Positions 1 to 8,012 of a stretch of 64,000 nucleotides of DNA are shown piece after piece (position 1 is the stretch's first letter; each line of letters starts with the position of its first letter). Source of the DNA: an uncultured Prevotella sp. (lineage in GTDB: Bacteria > Bacteroidota > Bacteroidia > Bacteroidales > Bacteroidaceae); contig CAMHAM010000004.1 in assembly GCA_946183415.1 (NCBI GenBank), positions 82,470 to 146,469 on the forward strand, given 5' to 3'. Under the pieces are notes generated by a model that searched no databases, was not told the DNA's origin, and worked only from the letters and a program-made list of their open reading frames with translations. The translations under genes were made by a program, and so were the position numbers.

Positions 1-842
1 GGGAGGCGCTTGGCGAAGGTGGTGCCACCCGCCACTCCTTACTCATCAACTTAGGAGGAGGGATGGTGACCGACTTAGGAGGTTTTGCTGCCTCGACTTT
101 TAAAAGAGGCATCAACTACATCAACATACCCACTACCCTACTCTCGATGGTCGATGCCAGTGTGGGCGGGAAGACGGGTATCAACTTCAGAGGACTGAAG
201 AACGAGATTGGCGTGTTTAACAATGCAGCGACCGTGATCCTCGACACCCAGTTCCTGAAGACTCTCGATGCAGAGAATATCTTGTCGGGCTACGCGGAGA
301 TGCTGAAGCACGGACTGATTGACAGTGAGGCCCATTGGGCAGAGCTGGTGAATTTTAGTCTAGGCAACATAGAATCCATAGAAACTCTAGGAAATCTATC
401 CAAGATTCTTGAAAAGAGTGTCGCCGTGAAGCAGCGCATTGTGACGGAGGATCCTACAGAACAGGGTATCCGGAAGGCGCTGAACCTCGGACATACGGCA
501 GGGCATGCCTTTGAGAGTTTTGCCCTGAAGCATCAGCCCATCCTGCATGGCTACGCTGTGGCCTACGGACTGGTGTGCGAGCTTTACCTGAGTTGCATCA
601 AGACGGGGTTCCCCACAGACAAGATGCACCAGACAGTCAACTTTATCCATGAGCACTACGGGAAGATGGCTATCACCTGTGATGACTACCCGCAGCTGAT
701 GGAACTGATGACGCACGACAAGAAAAACGTGGCAGGGATAATCAACTTCACGCTGTTGGGTGGTATCGGTGATATCCGTATCAACCAGACGGCGACGAAG
801 GATGAGATATACGAGGCGCTCGACTTCTACAGAGAGTCATAG
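1..842 (+). CDS. aroB: 3-dehydroquinate synthase, 3' part (5' end outside window)
   Basis: Second step of the shikimate pathway: converts DAHP to 3-dehydroquinate in the cytoplasm, using NAD and a divalent metal. The track starts at an internal Met (63), but the frame is open to the window edge and reads EALGEGGATRHSLLINLGGG upstream of it, so the gene is cut by the window rather than short. Family motifs in order: GGGMVTDLGGFAASTF, PTTLLSMVDASVGGKTGIN (nucleotide and substrate loop), the NLGHTAGHAFE metal-binding segment and LHGYAVAYGL. About 280 codons of the usual 340-350 are present. It converges on the men cluster; a hairpin follows at 905-936. Supplying chorismate precursors fits the neighbouring menaquinone genes, although this gene is on the opposite strand. 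Identity is secure. Confidence 0.95.
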   Translation, partial: EALGEGGATRHSLLINLGGGMVTDLGGFAASTFKRGINYINIPTTLLSMVDASVGGKTGINFRGLKNEIGVFNNAATVILDTQFLKTLDAENILSGYAEMLKHGLIDSEAHWAELVNFSLGNIESIETLGNLSKILEKSVAVKQRIVTEDPTEQGIRKALNLGHTAGHAFESFALKHQPILHGYAVAYGLVCELYLSCIKTGFPTDKMHQTVNFIHEHYGKMAITCDDYPQLMELMTHDKKNVAGIINFTLLGGIGDIRINQTATKDEIYEALDFYRES

Positions 843-904
843 TCCCCCCCTCGAACACCCTACCAATATACTTAGTAGGCCTAATCATATTACTAACTAA
901 TCGC

Positions 905-942
905 AGATAGGGTTGCCCGCGAGGGTAGCCCTATCTCATTTT
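905..942 (+). terminator. Hairpin terminator after aroB
   Basis: A 14-bp stem (AGATAGGGTTGCCC / GGGTAGCCCTATCT, two G-U pairs) closes a GCGA loop and is followed by CATTTT. It lies 63 nt after the aroB stop codon. The T tract is short, so termination strength is uncertain. Confidence 0.65.
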
Positions 943-947
943 GCAGA

Positions 948-1008
948 CAGAAGAACAGAATTTTTTTAGATAATAAGAACAAAAGAACAGAATTATAATC
1001 TCCCATAG
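948..1008. repeat. Right arms of the intergenic inverted-repeat element
   Basis: Two copies of the arm motif (GACAGAAGAACAG and TTTAGATAATAAGAAC) followed by the conserved loop text ATCTCCCATAGAG. Read on the minus strand this is the distal arm of the element whose proximal arm has been tandemly amplified at 1011-1276. Together with that array it fills the space between aroB and menE; I see no gene in it. Confidence 0.75.
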
Positions 1009-1010
1009 AG

Positions 1011-1276
1011 TGCGCAAGCCCTTATGTTTCTTATGTTCTTATTATCCAAAAGAACACGTGCGCAGCTTTATGTTTCTTATGTTCTTATTATCCAAAAAAC
1101 ACGTGCGCAAGCCCTTATGTCTCTTATGTTCTTATTATCTAAAAAGCCATGCGCAGCCTTTATGTTCTTATGTTCTTATTATCCAAAAAACACGTGCGCA
1201 AGCCCTTATGTCTCTTATGTTCTTATTATCCAAAAAACCATGCGCAGCCTTTATGTTCTTATGTTCTTATTATCTA
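1011..1276. repeat. Six-copy 45-48 bp tandem repeat
   Basis: Units begin at TGCGCA at 1011, 1059, 1104, 1150, 1195 and 1241. Each reads roughly TGCGCAAGCCCTTATGTCTC, then TTATGTTCTTATTATCC and AAAAAACACG, with alternating CACG and CCAT joints. Units are near identical with no unique spacers, so it is a minisatellite and not a CRISPR. The copy nearest menE supplies that gene's last codons and TAA stop (1251-1253). Each unit is one arm plus the GGCTGCGCA box of the element found at the other gene junctions. Confidence 0.9.
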
Positions 1277-2333
1277 AAAAAGAAAGGACTTTCTGGCGGG
1301 CGGGTTTGGAGGTTTCGGTGAGGGGGATGTGGTCGATGTGGAGGTACGCCTTGGGCTGGTGGTACTTGGGGAGGATGCGCTCGCAGACGGTACGGGCTTC
1401 TGCGGGAGAACCCTCGGTGACGAGCACCACGACCTCACCAAACTTCTCATCAGGACGCTTACTAATTATAAAAGGTACGCGCATGTGAGAGCGCAACTGG
1501 CGTTCGAGTTCCTCCGCCTGTATCTTCAGTCCACCGGAACAGATCACATTATCCTTTCGCCCGAGGATGCGGAAGACCACACCCCTACCCTCCCCGTGGG
1601 GAGCAAATTCTGCGATATCGTTGGTGATGAGGGGTTCGGCACAGACCTCAGGGGCATCGATGATCAGACAACCTTCGTCGGAGAGGGACAGATGGACAGA
1701 GGGGAAGGGCGTGTACCACTCAGAGGCCTCTGGGCCACTGATGCGACGGAGGGCGATATGTGAGAGGGTCTCCGTCATGCCATAGGTGCTCCAGACAGCA
1801 TTCGGGAACTGTCGGAGTTCGGTCTCCATCGCCTCGTCGATGGCGCCTCCACCAATGATGAGGTGCTCTACTTGCATCAGGCGCTCGCGCTCCTCGGGTA
1901 CCTGGAGGGTGTTGTAGACCTGGAGAGGGACCATGGCGGTGAAGCGAGGAGGGATATCCGAGGAAGGAGGAAGGAGGAAGGAGGAAGGAGAGTCGTTGGA
2001 CGAGGAAGGAGGAAGGATATCCGAGGAAGGAGGAAGGAGAAAGGAGGAAGGAGTCGAAAGGGGGTGGCCGGTGGGGGGGACGGTGAGGAGGTGGAGGTGA
2101 CGCTCGATGGCGCGCACGACCATCATCTTGCCGGCGATATAGTCGAGTGACATACAGAGTAGGGCTGTGTCGCCGGGGCGCAGGCCAAGGAAGTCGCAGG
2201 TGATACGGGCGGAAGCGAGCATACGACGCTTCTCGACCAGCATCCTTTTTGGTTCACCAGTACTCCCACTGGTCTTCACCTCGATAAAAGGACTATCGTT
2301 ATTCCATTCAGATAAAAATTCTTCTAAAGACAT
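1251..2333 (-). CDS. menE: o-succinylbenzoate-CoA ligase (MenE), C-terminus and a linker built from repeats
   Basis: AMP-forming ligase that activates o-succinylbenzoate to its CoA thioester in menaquinone synthesis. From MSLEEFLSEW the protein is 360 aa; the longer track ORF adds 43 residues read through an intergenic repeat, so I reject that start. Visible motifs: TSGSTGEPK phosphate loop (about residues 21-29), STYGMTETLSHIA, GRKDNVICSGGLKIQ hinge and ETSKPARQK near the end with the probable catalytic Lys. Odd features: a Pro/Ser-rich stretch (PSSFLLPPSSDILPPSS, about residues 92-128) encoded by a polypurine repeat array, and a tail DNKNIRT encoded by the 3' minisatellite. Last gene of the ROK-men run. 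The family call is firm; whether the insert is harmless is inference. Confidence 0.93.
   Translation of the reverse strand: MSLEEFLSEWNNDSPFIEVKTSGSTGEPKRMLVEKRRMLASARITCDFLGLRPGDTALLCMSLDYIAGKMMVVRAIERHLHLLTVPPTGHPLSTPSSFLLPPSSDILPPSSSNDSPSSFLLPPSSDIPPRFTAMVPLQVYNTLQVPEERERLMQVEHLIIGGGAIDEAMETELRQFPNAVWSTYGMTETLSHIALRRISGPEASEWYTPFPSVHLSLSDEGCLIIDAPEVCAEPLITNDIAEFAPHGEGRGVVFRILGRKDNVICSGGLKIQAEELERQLRSHMRVPFIISKRPDEKFGEVVVLVTEGSPAEARTVCERILPKYHQPKAYLHIDHIPLTETSKPARQKVLSFLDNKNIRT
1944..2054. repeat. Polypurine repeat array inside menE
   Basis: Plus-strand CGAGGAAGGAGGAAGGAGG type repeats, interrupted by ATATCCGAGGAAGG and AGTCGTTGGACG. The array is in frame in menE and reads as SSFLLPPSS on the coding strand. 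The same family occurs in menF and at 62742-62788. Confidence 0.85.
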
Positions 2334-2523
2334 AAGAACATATATTTTTTTTAGACAGAAGAACAAAAGAACAAATATTTTTTGACAGAAGCGCTCGGCT
2401 TTGCCGCTTGGCTCGTCCAAGAACAGAAGGACAGAATTTTTTATTTTAGATAATAAGAACAAAAGAACATAAATTTTTTATCTCCCTCGATCAGTGCGCA
2501 GCCTTATGTTTCTTATGTTCTTT
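2334..2523. repeat. Intergenic inverted-repeat element between menC and menE
   Basis: Read with transcription (minus): arm TAGATAAAAAGAACATAAG, box GGCTGCGCA, loop CTGATCGAGGGAGAT, then the opposite arm TTTGTTCTTATTATCTAAAA, followed by two further arm copies reaching the menE ATG. One of these carries an inserted GC-rich module (CGCTCGGCTTTGCCGCTTGG at 2389-2408). No separate promoter was recognised, so the element would be transcribed as menC-menE leader. Confidence 0.85.
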
Positions 2524-3555
2524 TTATCTAAGAAAAAGGCTGTCACCGCGGATGGTGAGGGGGAGGGGGATGTTGTCGGTGAAGAGTTGGCCGGTGCCTA
2601 AGCCTTGGGGAAGGGAGATGTGGGGACCGTAGACAGCGGAGGCAAACTGGGCGATGGCATTCAGACCGATGTTGCTTTCAAGGGCAGAGGTGATCCACGA
2701 GCCGATACCCTGTTCGCGAGCAGCAGCAATCCACTCACGACAACCGATCATACCACCATGCAACGAAGGCTTGAGGATGATGTATCGGGGTTTGATGATA
2801 TGGAGCATGTGCGCCTTCATCTCAGGATCATTCACGCCAATGAGTTCCTCATCGAGAGCGATGGGCAGAGGCGACTCCCTACAGAGTTCCGCCATGTAGG
2901 CCCACTGACCTTGTTTGATAGGTTGTTCGATACTGTGGATGGCATACTGGGAGAGGAGCTCCAGTTTATAGAGGGCTTCCTCATAGGGAAACGCACCATT
3001 GGCATCGAGGCGCAGTTCGACCTCATGGAAGGAGAAGCGGTCGCGGATGCGACGGATCAGGTCGAGCTCTTGTTCGAAGTCGATGGCGCCTATCTTGAGT
3101 TTCACGCAGCGGAAGCCTTTCTCCAGTTTCTCTTCGAGGCGCTGGAGCATCTCGTCGTGACTACCCATCCAGACGAGTCCGTTGATGGGAATACCTTCTT
3201 CGCCTCTACTGAATGGGGTATCGAATAGAAGTGAAGAGTGAAAAGAGCGAAGTGAAAGGAGGGCTGTTTCGAGGCCAAAGAGCATGGAGGGGTAGTCGCG
3301 CAGGGCGTCGGTATCGAGCTCGCCTGTCTGACAGAGGTTCTGACAGAAGTGATGGAGTTTGGCTTCATAGGTCTCGTCGGGCAGTGCGTCACAGCTCAGG
3401 TCGGGCAGTGGCGCGCATTCGCCCACGCCCTGATGTTCTCCATCAGACAGAGTAACTAACCAGATTGTCCTGGTCGTATACACCCCCCGCGAGGTCCCCG
3501 CCGGCTGCTTGAAATGCAATTCTTTTTTTTCCAGATAATAAGAACAGAAGGACAT
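2524..3555 (-). CDS. menC: o-succinylbenzoate synthase (MenC); N-terminus repeat-derived
   Basis: Enolase-superfamily enzyme that dehydrates SHCHC to o-succinylbenzoate. Catalytic features in order: CVKLKIG (KxK base), LRLDANGAF, IEQPIKQG and ALDEELIG metal ligands, ILKPSLHGG second Lys. The conserved body begins at LHFKQPAGTSRGVY; everything before it is encoded by the intergenic repeat. The start is therefore uncertain: Met at 3555 (chosen), Met at 3585, or the TTG codon just before HFKQPAG. The C-terminal Leu-Arg and stop are also inside a repeat (TTTTTCTTAGATAA on the coding strand). A short GTGAAGAGTGAAAAG-type repeat encodes LRSFHSSLLF in the middle. Product identity is secure. Confidence 0.92.
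   Translation of the reverse strand: MSFCSYYLEKKELHFKQPAGTSRGVYTTRTIWLVTLSDGEHQGVGECAPLPDLSCDALPDETYEAKLHHFCQNLCQTGELDTDALRDYPSMLFGLETALLSLRSFHSSLLFDTPFSRGEEGIPINGLVWMGSHDEMLQRLEEKLEKGFRCVKLKIGAIDFEQELDLIRRIRDRFSFHEVELRLDANGAFPYEEALYKLELLSQYAIHSIEQPIKQGQWAYMAELCRESPLPIALDEELIGVNDPEMKAHMLHIIKPRYIILKPSLHGGMIGCREWIAAAREQGIGSWITSALESNIGLNAIAQFASAVYGPHISLPQGLGTGQLFTDNIPLPLTIRGDSLFLR
3229..3262. repeat. GTGAAAAGTGAAAG-type short repeat inside menC
   Basis: Plus strand GAAGTGAAGAGTGAAAAGAG followed by CGAAGTGAAAGG. It is in frame and encodes LRSFHSSLLF where the family normally has a short helix before the conserved DTPFSRGEEGIP segment. Member of the period-9 family seen in several signal peptides further along. 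Confidence 0.6.
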
Positions 3556-3702
3556 ATTTATTTGTTTTTTAGATAATAAGAACAAAAGGACATATTTATT
3601 TGTTTTTTAGATAATAAGAACAGAAGAACATATTTATTTGTTTTTTAGATAATAAGAACAGAAGAACAGAATTATATACTTTTTTAGATAACAAGAACAG
3701 AA
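3530..3702. repeat. Five 38-bp right-arm repeats between GxxExxY gene and menC
   Basis: GATAATAAGAAC starts at 3534, 3572, 3610 and 3648, with a degenerate fifth copy at 3687, giving a 38-bp period with joints of CATATTTATTTGTTTTTTA. Read with transcription these are distal arms of the element whose proximal arm lies at 4080-4126; the GxxExxY gene sits between the two halves. Confidence 0.85.
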
Positions 3703-4077
3703 TTATTTCAGATAGTGACAATATTTTCGTTTGATTTCAATTTTCGGAGCACCGAAATTAATAAGGAGTCCATGATCTACTTGTGTAGCATGCAAATAAT
3801 TTACTAACTGAACCTCATGGGCAGGCTGTAAGGTGTTCACAGCCTTCAATTCAACAATTACTCGATGATCGACTAAAATATCAGCTCTGAACTCTCCTAC
3901 TACTTCATCTTTGTAGAACACATTCATCGGATACTCAAAAGCAAAAGGAATATTCTGTTTTTTCAGTTCTACTCCTAATGCATTTTTGTATACAGACTCC
4001 AAGAATCCTGGTCCTAAGACCATTCTAACATTATAAGCACAATCAACGATAGTTCTTATCAGCTCCTCTATTTCCAT
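3703..4077 (-). CDS. GxxExxY protein (PD-(D/E)XK-like) inserted in the men cluster
   Basis: A 124-aa protein of the GxxExxY family, which has a PD-(D/E)XK nuclease-like fold and no firmly known role. Visible: the family signature GPGFLESVY (about residues 22-30) and the nuclease-like core FRADILVDHRVIVELKA, in which D and ExK fit the PD-(D/E)XK pattern. It is conspicuously AT-rich compared with menB and menC on either side. It is flanked by the two halves of the intergenic inverted repeat, so that the gene occupies the loop, starting four bases after the GGCTGCGCA box region. It has no expected role in menaquinone synthesis. Horizontal acquisition is an inference from composition and context. 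Confidence 0.88.
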   Translation of the reverse strand: MEIEELIRTIVDCAYNVRMVLGPGFLESVYKNALGVELKKQNIPFAFEYPMNVFYKDEVVGEFRADILVDHRVIVELKAVNTLQPAHEVQLVNYLHATQVDHGLLINFGAPKIEIKRKYCHYLK

Positions 4078-4079
4078 AC

Positions 4080-4126
4080 CATGCGCAGCCTTTATGTTTC
4101 TTATGTTCTTTTTATCTAAATATTAA
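4080..4126. repeat. Left half of inverted-repeat element after menB
   Basis: Minus-strand reading: TTTAGATAAAAAGAACATAAG, AAACATAA, AGGCTGCGCATGGT, directly followed by the GxxExxY ATG. The matching distal arm is not here but beyond the GxxExxY gene at 3530-3702. Confidence 0.8.
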
Positions 4127-4977
4127 GGGAGTTTGGGGTATTTTTTGAAGTCGGGCTTGCGCTTTTCTAAGAAGGCTTTGCCGCCTTCTTGGGCTTCGTC
4201 GAGGAAGTAGTAGAGCATGGTGCAGTCGCCGGCGAGTTCCTGGATACCAGCCTGACCGTCGAGTTCGGCATTCAGACCGGCCTTGATCATACGCAGGGCG
4301 AGGGGCGAGCGCTCCATCATGATCTCTGCCCACTCGACACACTCGTCTTCAAGACGTTCGATGGGCACCACCTTGTTCACCATCCCCATCGCCTCAGCCT
4401 CCTTGGCAGAATACTGACGACAGAGGAACCAGATCTCACGGGCCTTCTTCTGACCTACGATACGGGCGAGATAGGAAGAGCCAAAGCCTGCATCGAACGA
4501 GCCCACCTTAGGACCCGTCTGACCAAAGATGGCGTTCTCGGAGGCAATGGTGAGATCGCATACGAGGTGGAGCACATGACCACCACCGATGGCATAGCCG
4601 TTGACCATCGCAATGACTGGTTTAGGCAGTCGGCGGATCTGCATCTGTACATCGAGTACAGAGAGACGGGGCACGCCTTCTTCGTCGACATAGCCGCCAC
4701 GTCCCTTGACATGCATATCGCCTCCAGAGCAGAAGGCGTGTTTCACATCGGCCAGGGTCTTACCCTCGGGTACCTCAGACATCGCGCCTGTGAGTAGTAC
4801 GACGGAGATGTCCTGCATCTCACGACACATGGAGAAGGCCTGTGAGAGTTCCCAAGTGGTCTTTGGGGTGAAGGCATTGCGGTACTGCGGGCGATTGATG
4901 GTGATCTTCGCTATACCGTTATAAGACTCAAACAGAATTTCTTTGAATTCTCTAATTGTATTCCAATTTCTTGACAT
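4123..4977 (-). CDS. menB: 1,4-dihydroxy-2-naphthoyl-CoA synthase
   Basis: Crotonase-fold enzyme that closes the ring of o-succinylbenzoyl-CoA to form DHNA-CoA. The 284-aa length suits the family. Motifs: [16 protein letters not shown] near the N-terminus, [16 protein letters not shown] (oxyanion hole and disordered active-site loop), [22 protein letters not shown], and [18 protein letters not shown] which contains the bicarbonate-site/active-site region, followed by MGMVNKVVP. The start [11 protein letters not shown] matches the family N-terminus and sits immediately after an intergenic element. No abnormal residues seen. Transcribed in the ROK-men run between menD and the GxxExxY gene. Confidence 0.97.
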   Translation of the reverse strand: MSRNWNTIREFKEILFESYNGIAKITINRPQYRNAFTPKTTWELSQAFSMCREMQDISVVLLTGAMSEVPEGKTLADVKHAFCSGGDMHVKGRGGYVDEEGVPRLSVLDVQMQIRRLPKPVIAMVNGYAIGGGHVLHLVCDLTIASENAIFGQTGPKVGSFDAGFGSSYLARIVGQKKAREIWFLCRQYSAKEAEAMGMVNKVVPIERLEDECVEWAEIMMERSPLALRMIKAGLNAELDGQAGIQELAGDCTMLYYFLDEAQEGGKAFLEKRKPDFKKYPKLP

Positions 4978-4980
4978 AAT

Positions 4981-5145
4981 ATTTATTTTTTTGATAATAA
5001 GAACATAAGAACAAAAATATATGCGCTCCCAATTTTATTTTTAGATAAAAAGAACAAAAGAACATAAATTTTTAATCTCCCTCGATCAGTGCGCAGCCTT
5101 ATGTTTCTTATGTTCTTTTTATCTAAATAATCATGTCCTTATGTC
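4981..5145. repeat. Intergenic inverted-repeat element between menD and menB
   Basis: With transcription: arm TTTAGATAAAAAGAACATAAG, box GGCTGCGCA, loop CTGATCGAGGGAGAT, opposite arm TTTGTTCTTTTTATCTAAAA, spacer with GGGAGCGCATA, and a second opposite arm ending near the menB ATG. A truncated extra left arm lies at 5128-5155 and encodes the last residues and stop of MenD. Confidence 0.85.
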
Positions 5146-6693
5146 CTTTTTATCTAAGAACATAAAGAACGACTGGAGGGCGGTGGCGTCGGGGGAGGGG
5201 GAGGTGAAGATTTCCAGGAGGACGGGGCGGGGGCTCTCTATATTTAATAAGGTGTCGATGCCGGCACGCATCTGAGGCATGTCGGAGGCAGAGAGATAGA
5301 CGATGTCGTTCTCCTGACAGATACCCTCAGCCGAGGTGTGGTGCTCAGCAGCCACATAAGCGTCGCGGGCAGGACTCTGTTCGAGTCCGGGGAGCATCTC
5401 GAAGATACCACCCTTGCCATTGTTCAGGAGCAAGATACGCAAGTTACCCTTCAGATTCTGATTCCACAGTGCATTCTGATCGTAAAAGAAACTCAGGTCG
5501 CCAATGACACAGAACACCGGTTTGTCGGTGACACAGGAGAAGCCTGCTGCTGTGGAGAGCGACCCTTCGATGCCGTTCACCCCCCGGTTGCACCACACAG
5601 GATGCTGTGCAAAAATGTTGGCCAGTCGGATGGCCGAGCTGTTGGCATAATGTACCTCAGCATCACCCACCAGATGTTCGAAATACTTCACTGCTGCCAT
5701 CTCAGAATAGGCAGGCTCGTAAGCCTCTACCTGTTGACGGATAGAGGCCAGCAGAGCATCCCACTGTTGTACGAAGGGATGGGGCTCCATCACCAACATA
5801 AAACGAATATGATCGGCCACAGCCTCACCGTCGCCCTGAAAGACATGGGTGAGATTCATAAAGGTATCGGTCACCTCGCCTGAGGCATTCACCACCCACG
5901 TCTCCTTAGCCTTGCGCAGGAAGCGCTTCAGGCGTTTGCTGACAATCGAGCCACCGATATACAGTACGAAATCAGGGATATAAGCCTCATCCTCGCCCAC
6001 CAGGCTGACCGCCTCGTCGAGCAGAGGGTTCATGGGTTGACCAGTGATGAGCATGGGGCGTTTGGCCTGGAGGAACATCCGTGTGACATGACTCAACGTG
6101 GCCGGAGACATATCGGCAGCCACAGCCTCGATTAGGCGTTCCTGAGGCAGTTCGGCAACAGTATAGTCGAAGAGTGGTTCGGTGATAGGCACGTTGATAT
6201 GTACAGGTCCGCCCCCACCCTGTCTGGCAGCAATCAGGGCCTCGTTGACCAAACGGTTACAGTACCAGCGTGTATCATCATCGGTAGGTTCTGGCAAAGA
6301 AACGGCCTTACGCACAAAACGTCCTAAAGCATCAGGCTGTGGAAGCGTCTGTCCATCGAGCTGGTCGATCCACTGTGGAGGACGGTCAGCTGAGATGGCC
6401 ACGAGGGGGATGTGCTGATAGTAAGCCTCTGCCACCGCCGGAGCGAGGTTCAGAAGAGCGGTACCACTGGTGACGCACACCACCACAGGTTTCCGCAGGG
6501 CCTGTGCCATCCCCAGGGCATAGAAGCCTGCCGAGCGCTCGTCGGTGACAGGGAAGCACTGGATGTCGGGGCACTCGTGGAGGTTGTGTACTATCGCGGA
6601 GTTCCTACTGCCCGGACACACCACTGCACACTGCACTCCATGTCGCACCAACAGTGCTGTTAAGATATTTACGTTTTCTTTGTTACTATACAT
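5131..6693 (-). CDS. menD: SEPHCHC synthase (MenD), repeat-derived tail
   Basis: Thiamine-diphosphate enzyme that couples isochorismate with 2-oxoglutarate to give SEPHCHC. 520 aa, slightly shorter than most MenD. Order of features: PGSRNSAIVH near the N-terminus (substrate/ThDP glutamate region TDERSAGFYALG), TSGTALLNLAPAVAEA, SADRPPQWIDQLDGQT, central Rossmann-like domain, and the C-terminal ThDP/Mg motif GDLSFFYDQNALWN with NNGKGGIFEML. The final residues FLDKKDIRT are encoded by an intergenic repeat arm, as in MenE and MenF. Start MYSNKENVNILTALL fits the family. It follows menF by about 180 nt of repeat-filled spacer. Confidence 0.96.
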   Translation of the reverse strand: MYSNKENVNILTALLVRHGVQCAVVCPGSRNSAIVHNLHECPDIQCFPVTDERSAGFYALGMAQALRKPVVVCVTSGTALLNLAPAVAEAYYQHIPLVAISADRPPQWIDQLDGQTLPQPDALGRFVRKAVSLPEPTDDDTRWYCNRLVNEALIAARQGGGGPVHINVPITEPLFDYTVAELPQERLIEAVAADMSPATLSHVTRMFLQAKRPMLITGQPMNPLLDEAVSLVGEDEAYIPDFVLYIGGSIVSKRLKRFLRKAKETWVVNASGEVTDTFMNLTHVFQGDGEAVADHIRFMLVMEPHPFVQQWDALLASIRQQVEAYEPAYSEMAAVKYFEHLVGDAEVHYANSSAIRLANIFAQHPVWCNRGVNGIEGSLSTAAGFSCVTDKPVFCVIGDLSFFYDQNALWNQNLKGNLRILLLNNGKGGIFEMLPGLEQSPARDAYVAAEHHTSAEGICQENDIVYLSASDMPQMRAGIDTLLNIESPRPVLLEIFTSPSPDATALQSFFMFLDKKDIRT

Positions 6694-6895
6694 ATTCTAT
6701 TTTATTTTTTGACAGAAGAACTTTTTTGTGGCTCCATTTTTTAGACAGAAGAACAAAAGAACAAATTTCATGTGCTCCTTTTCCTTTTTGACAGAAGAAC
6801 AAAAGAACAGATTTTTAATCTCCCATAGATTGCGCAGCCTTATGTTTCTTATGTTCTTATGTCTAAAAACTCTTATGTTCTTATGTCTAAAAGTT
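6694..6895. repeat. Intergenic inverted-repeat element between menF and menD
   Basis: With transcription: two left arms (TTTTTAGACATAAGAACATA type), box GGCTGCGCA, loop ATCTATGGGAGATT, then three opposite arms ending GTTCTTCTGTCAAAA or GTTCTTCTGTCTAAAA, the last just before menD. The first left arm encodes the MenF tail (LLDIRT) and its stop. Confidence 0.85.
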
Positions 6896-8012
6896 TTCGG
6901 ATGGTTTCGAGTTTGGCTTCAGTCTCTTGCCATTCCTGTTCGAGGATGCTGTCTTTGAGCAGGCCGCCACCAGCATAGAGATGACAGGTGTCGCGCTCGA
7001 TGTTCATACAACGGAGTGACACATAGAGATGCGTCTCGTCTGTACCTAACGGCCCCATGAAGCCGCTGTAATAACGGCGCGGGGTATGTTCGTTCTTGAC
7101 AATAAACTGGAAGGCTTCACGTTTTGGGAGGCCACAGACAGCCGGCGTGGGATGCAGGGCCTGGAGAAGATTGCCGATATGGGCATGATCAGACAGTCGG
7201 AAGGTGAAGTCGCTCCTGAGGTGAACGAGGTTGGCAGCTCTCACCGTACGGGGCCCCTCTTCACGGAATTCGCTCGTAAACTGTTCCAGACACTCCGTGA
7301 TATAGGTGGCCACGATGCGCTGTTCCTGAATGTTCTTCGTACTCCATGTCAAGGATTCGCCCTCGCCATTGAGTTGATCACCCTCCAGTTTCATCGTACC
7401 AGCCAAGGCGATGGTTCGCCAGTCAGAGCCTTGTCCATCCAAGAGTATCTCGGGTGTGGCCGTGAGCCAACACCCACTCTTAGGTGTATCCACGAGAGCG
7501 ATAAAGAGTCGTGGATAGAGTGCGCACGCGCGATAGAACAGTTCCATTGGCTCCAGCCCCTCTGGCATTTTCTCATCCGCACAACGTGCGAGGACAATCT
7601 TCTGGAAGGCATCGTTCTCCAGTTGGGCATGGTAATTGGCGAAGTCGATGGAGTAATACCGAGGAAGGAGGAAGGAGGAACGAGGAACGAGGAAGGAGGA
7701 AGGAGGAACGAGGAACGAGGAGCGAGGAACGAGATTACCCCCTGCCTCCAAACTATTCTCCTTCCTCGTTCCTCCTTCCTCGTTCCTCGAAAAAGAATCC
7801 TCGCTCCTCGACAACTCGATACACTCTGTTTCATCTGGTCGGATGATGAGAATGGGCTGATCGGGGGTAATCTCGAAGGGGGCGATGACAAAGCCCTGAT
7901 GACCGTTCAGAGCCTGACAGCTGGACAGTTCCAAAGGTTCTCCCTCAGTCTGTCGGACAAGGGTGGCCTGTTTTGCATAAGGTAAACGGTAGACAGCAAA
8001 TCCCCCCATCAC
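6873..8012 (-). CDS. menF: Isochorismate synthase (MenF) with repeat-encoded insert
   Basis: Chorismate-utilising enzyme that makes isochorismate, entry step of menaquinone synthesis. The catalytic domain fills the C-terminal two thirds: FQKIVLARC, GCWLTATPEILL, IALAGTMKLEGD, NLVHLRSDF, AVCGLPKREAF, YYSGFMGPLG and ending CHLYAGGGLLKDS with EWQETEAKLETI. Residues about 73-115 are unusual: RNEEGGTRKE and LVPRSSFLVPPSSFLVPRSS, encoded by two oppositely oriented polypurine arrays. This insert sits between the N-terminal region and the catalytic core, probably on the surface. The last residues come from an intergenic repeat. The start overlaps the thioesterase stop by four bases (ATGA), indicating translational coupling. 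Confidence 0.94.
   Translation of the reverse strand: MMGGFAVYRLPYAKQATLVRQTEGEPLELSSCQALNGHQGFVIAPFEITPDQPILIIRPDETECIELSRSEDSFSRNEEGGTRKENSLEAGGNLVPRSSFLVPPSSFLVPRSSFLLPRYYSIDFANYHAQLENDAFQKIVLARCADEKMPEGLEPMELFYRACALYPRLFIALVDTPKSGCWLTATPEILLDGQGSDWRTIALAGTMKLEGDQLNGEGESLTWSTKNIQEQRIVATYITECLEQFTSEFREEGPRTVRAANLVHLRSDFTFRLSDHAHIGNLLQALHPTPAVCGLPKREAFQFIVKNEHTPRRYYSGFMGPLGTDETHLYVSLRCMNIERDTCHLYAGGGLLKDSILEQEWQETEAKLETIRKLLDIRT
7660..7812. repeat. Inverted pair of polypurine arrays inside menF
   Basis: A purine arm (CGAGGAAGGAGGAAGGAGG type, 7660-7733), 24 nt of unrelated sequence, then a pyrimidine arm (CTCCTTCCTCGTTCCTCC type, 7758-7789) continuing as AATCCTCGCTCCTCG. The arms are reverse complements over about 30 nt, so the menF mRNA can form a long hairpin. 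In frame in menF. Confidence 0.85.

Noticed and set aside
843-1250. tRNA or rRNA genes in spacers
   Set aside because: No cloverleaf with a TTCGA-type T arm or rRNA segment was recognised here or in the other gaps by eye; a covariance search would be needed to exclude them fully.
1011-1276. Possible CRISPR array
   Set aside because: The repeat units abut each other with no unique spacers, and there are no cas genes.
1010-1488. ORFs reading MFLLSKK repeats
   Set aside because: They translate the 46-bp minisatellite and then run antisense into menE. No real gene features.
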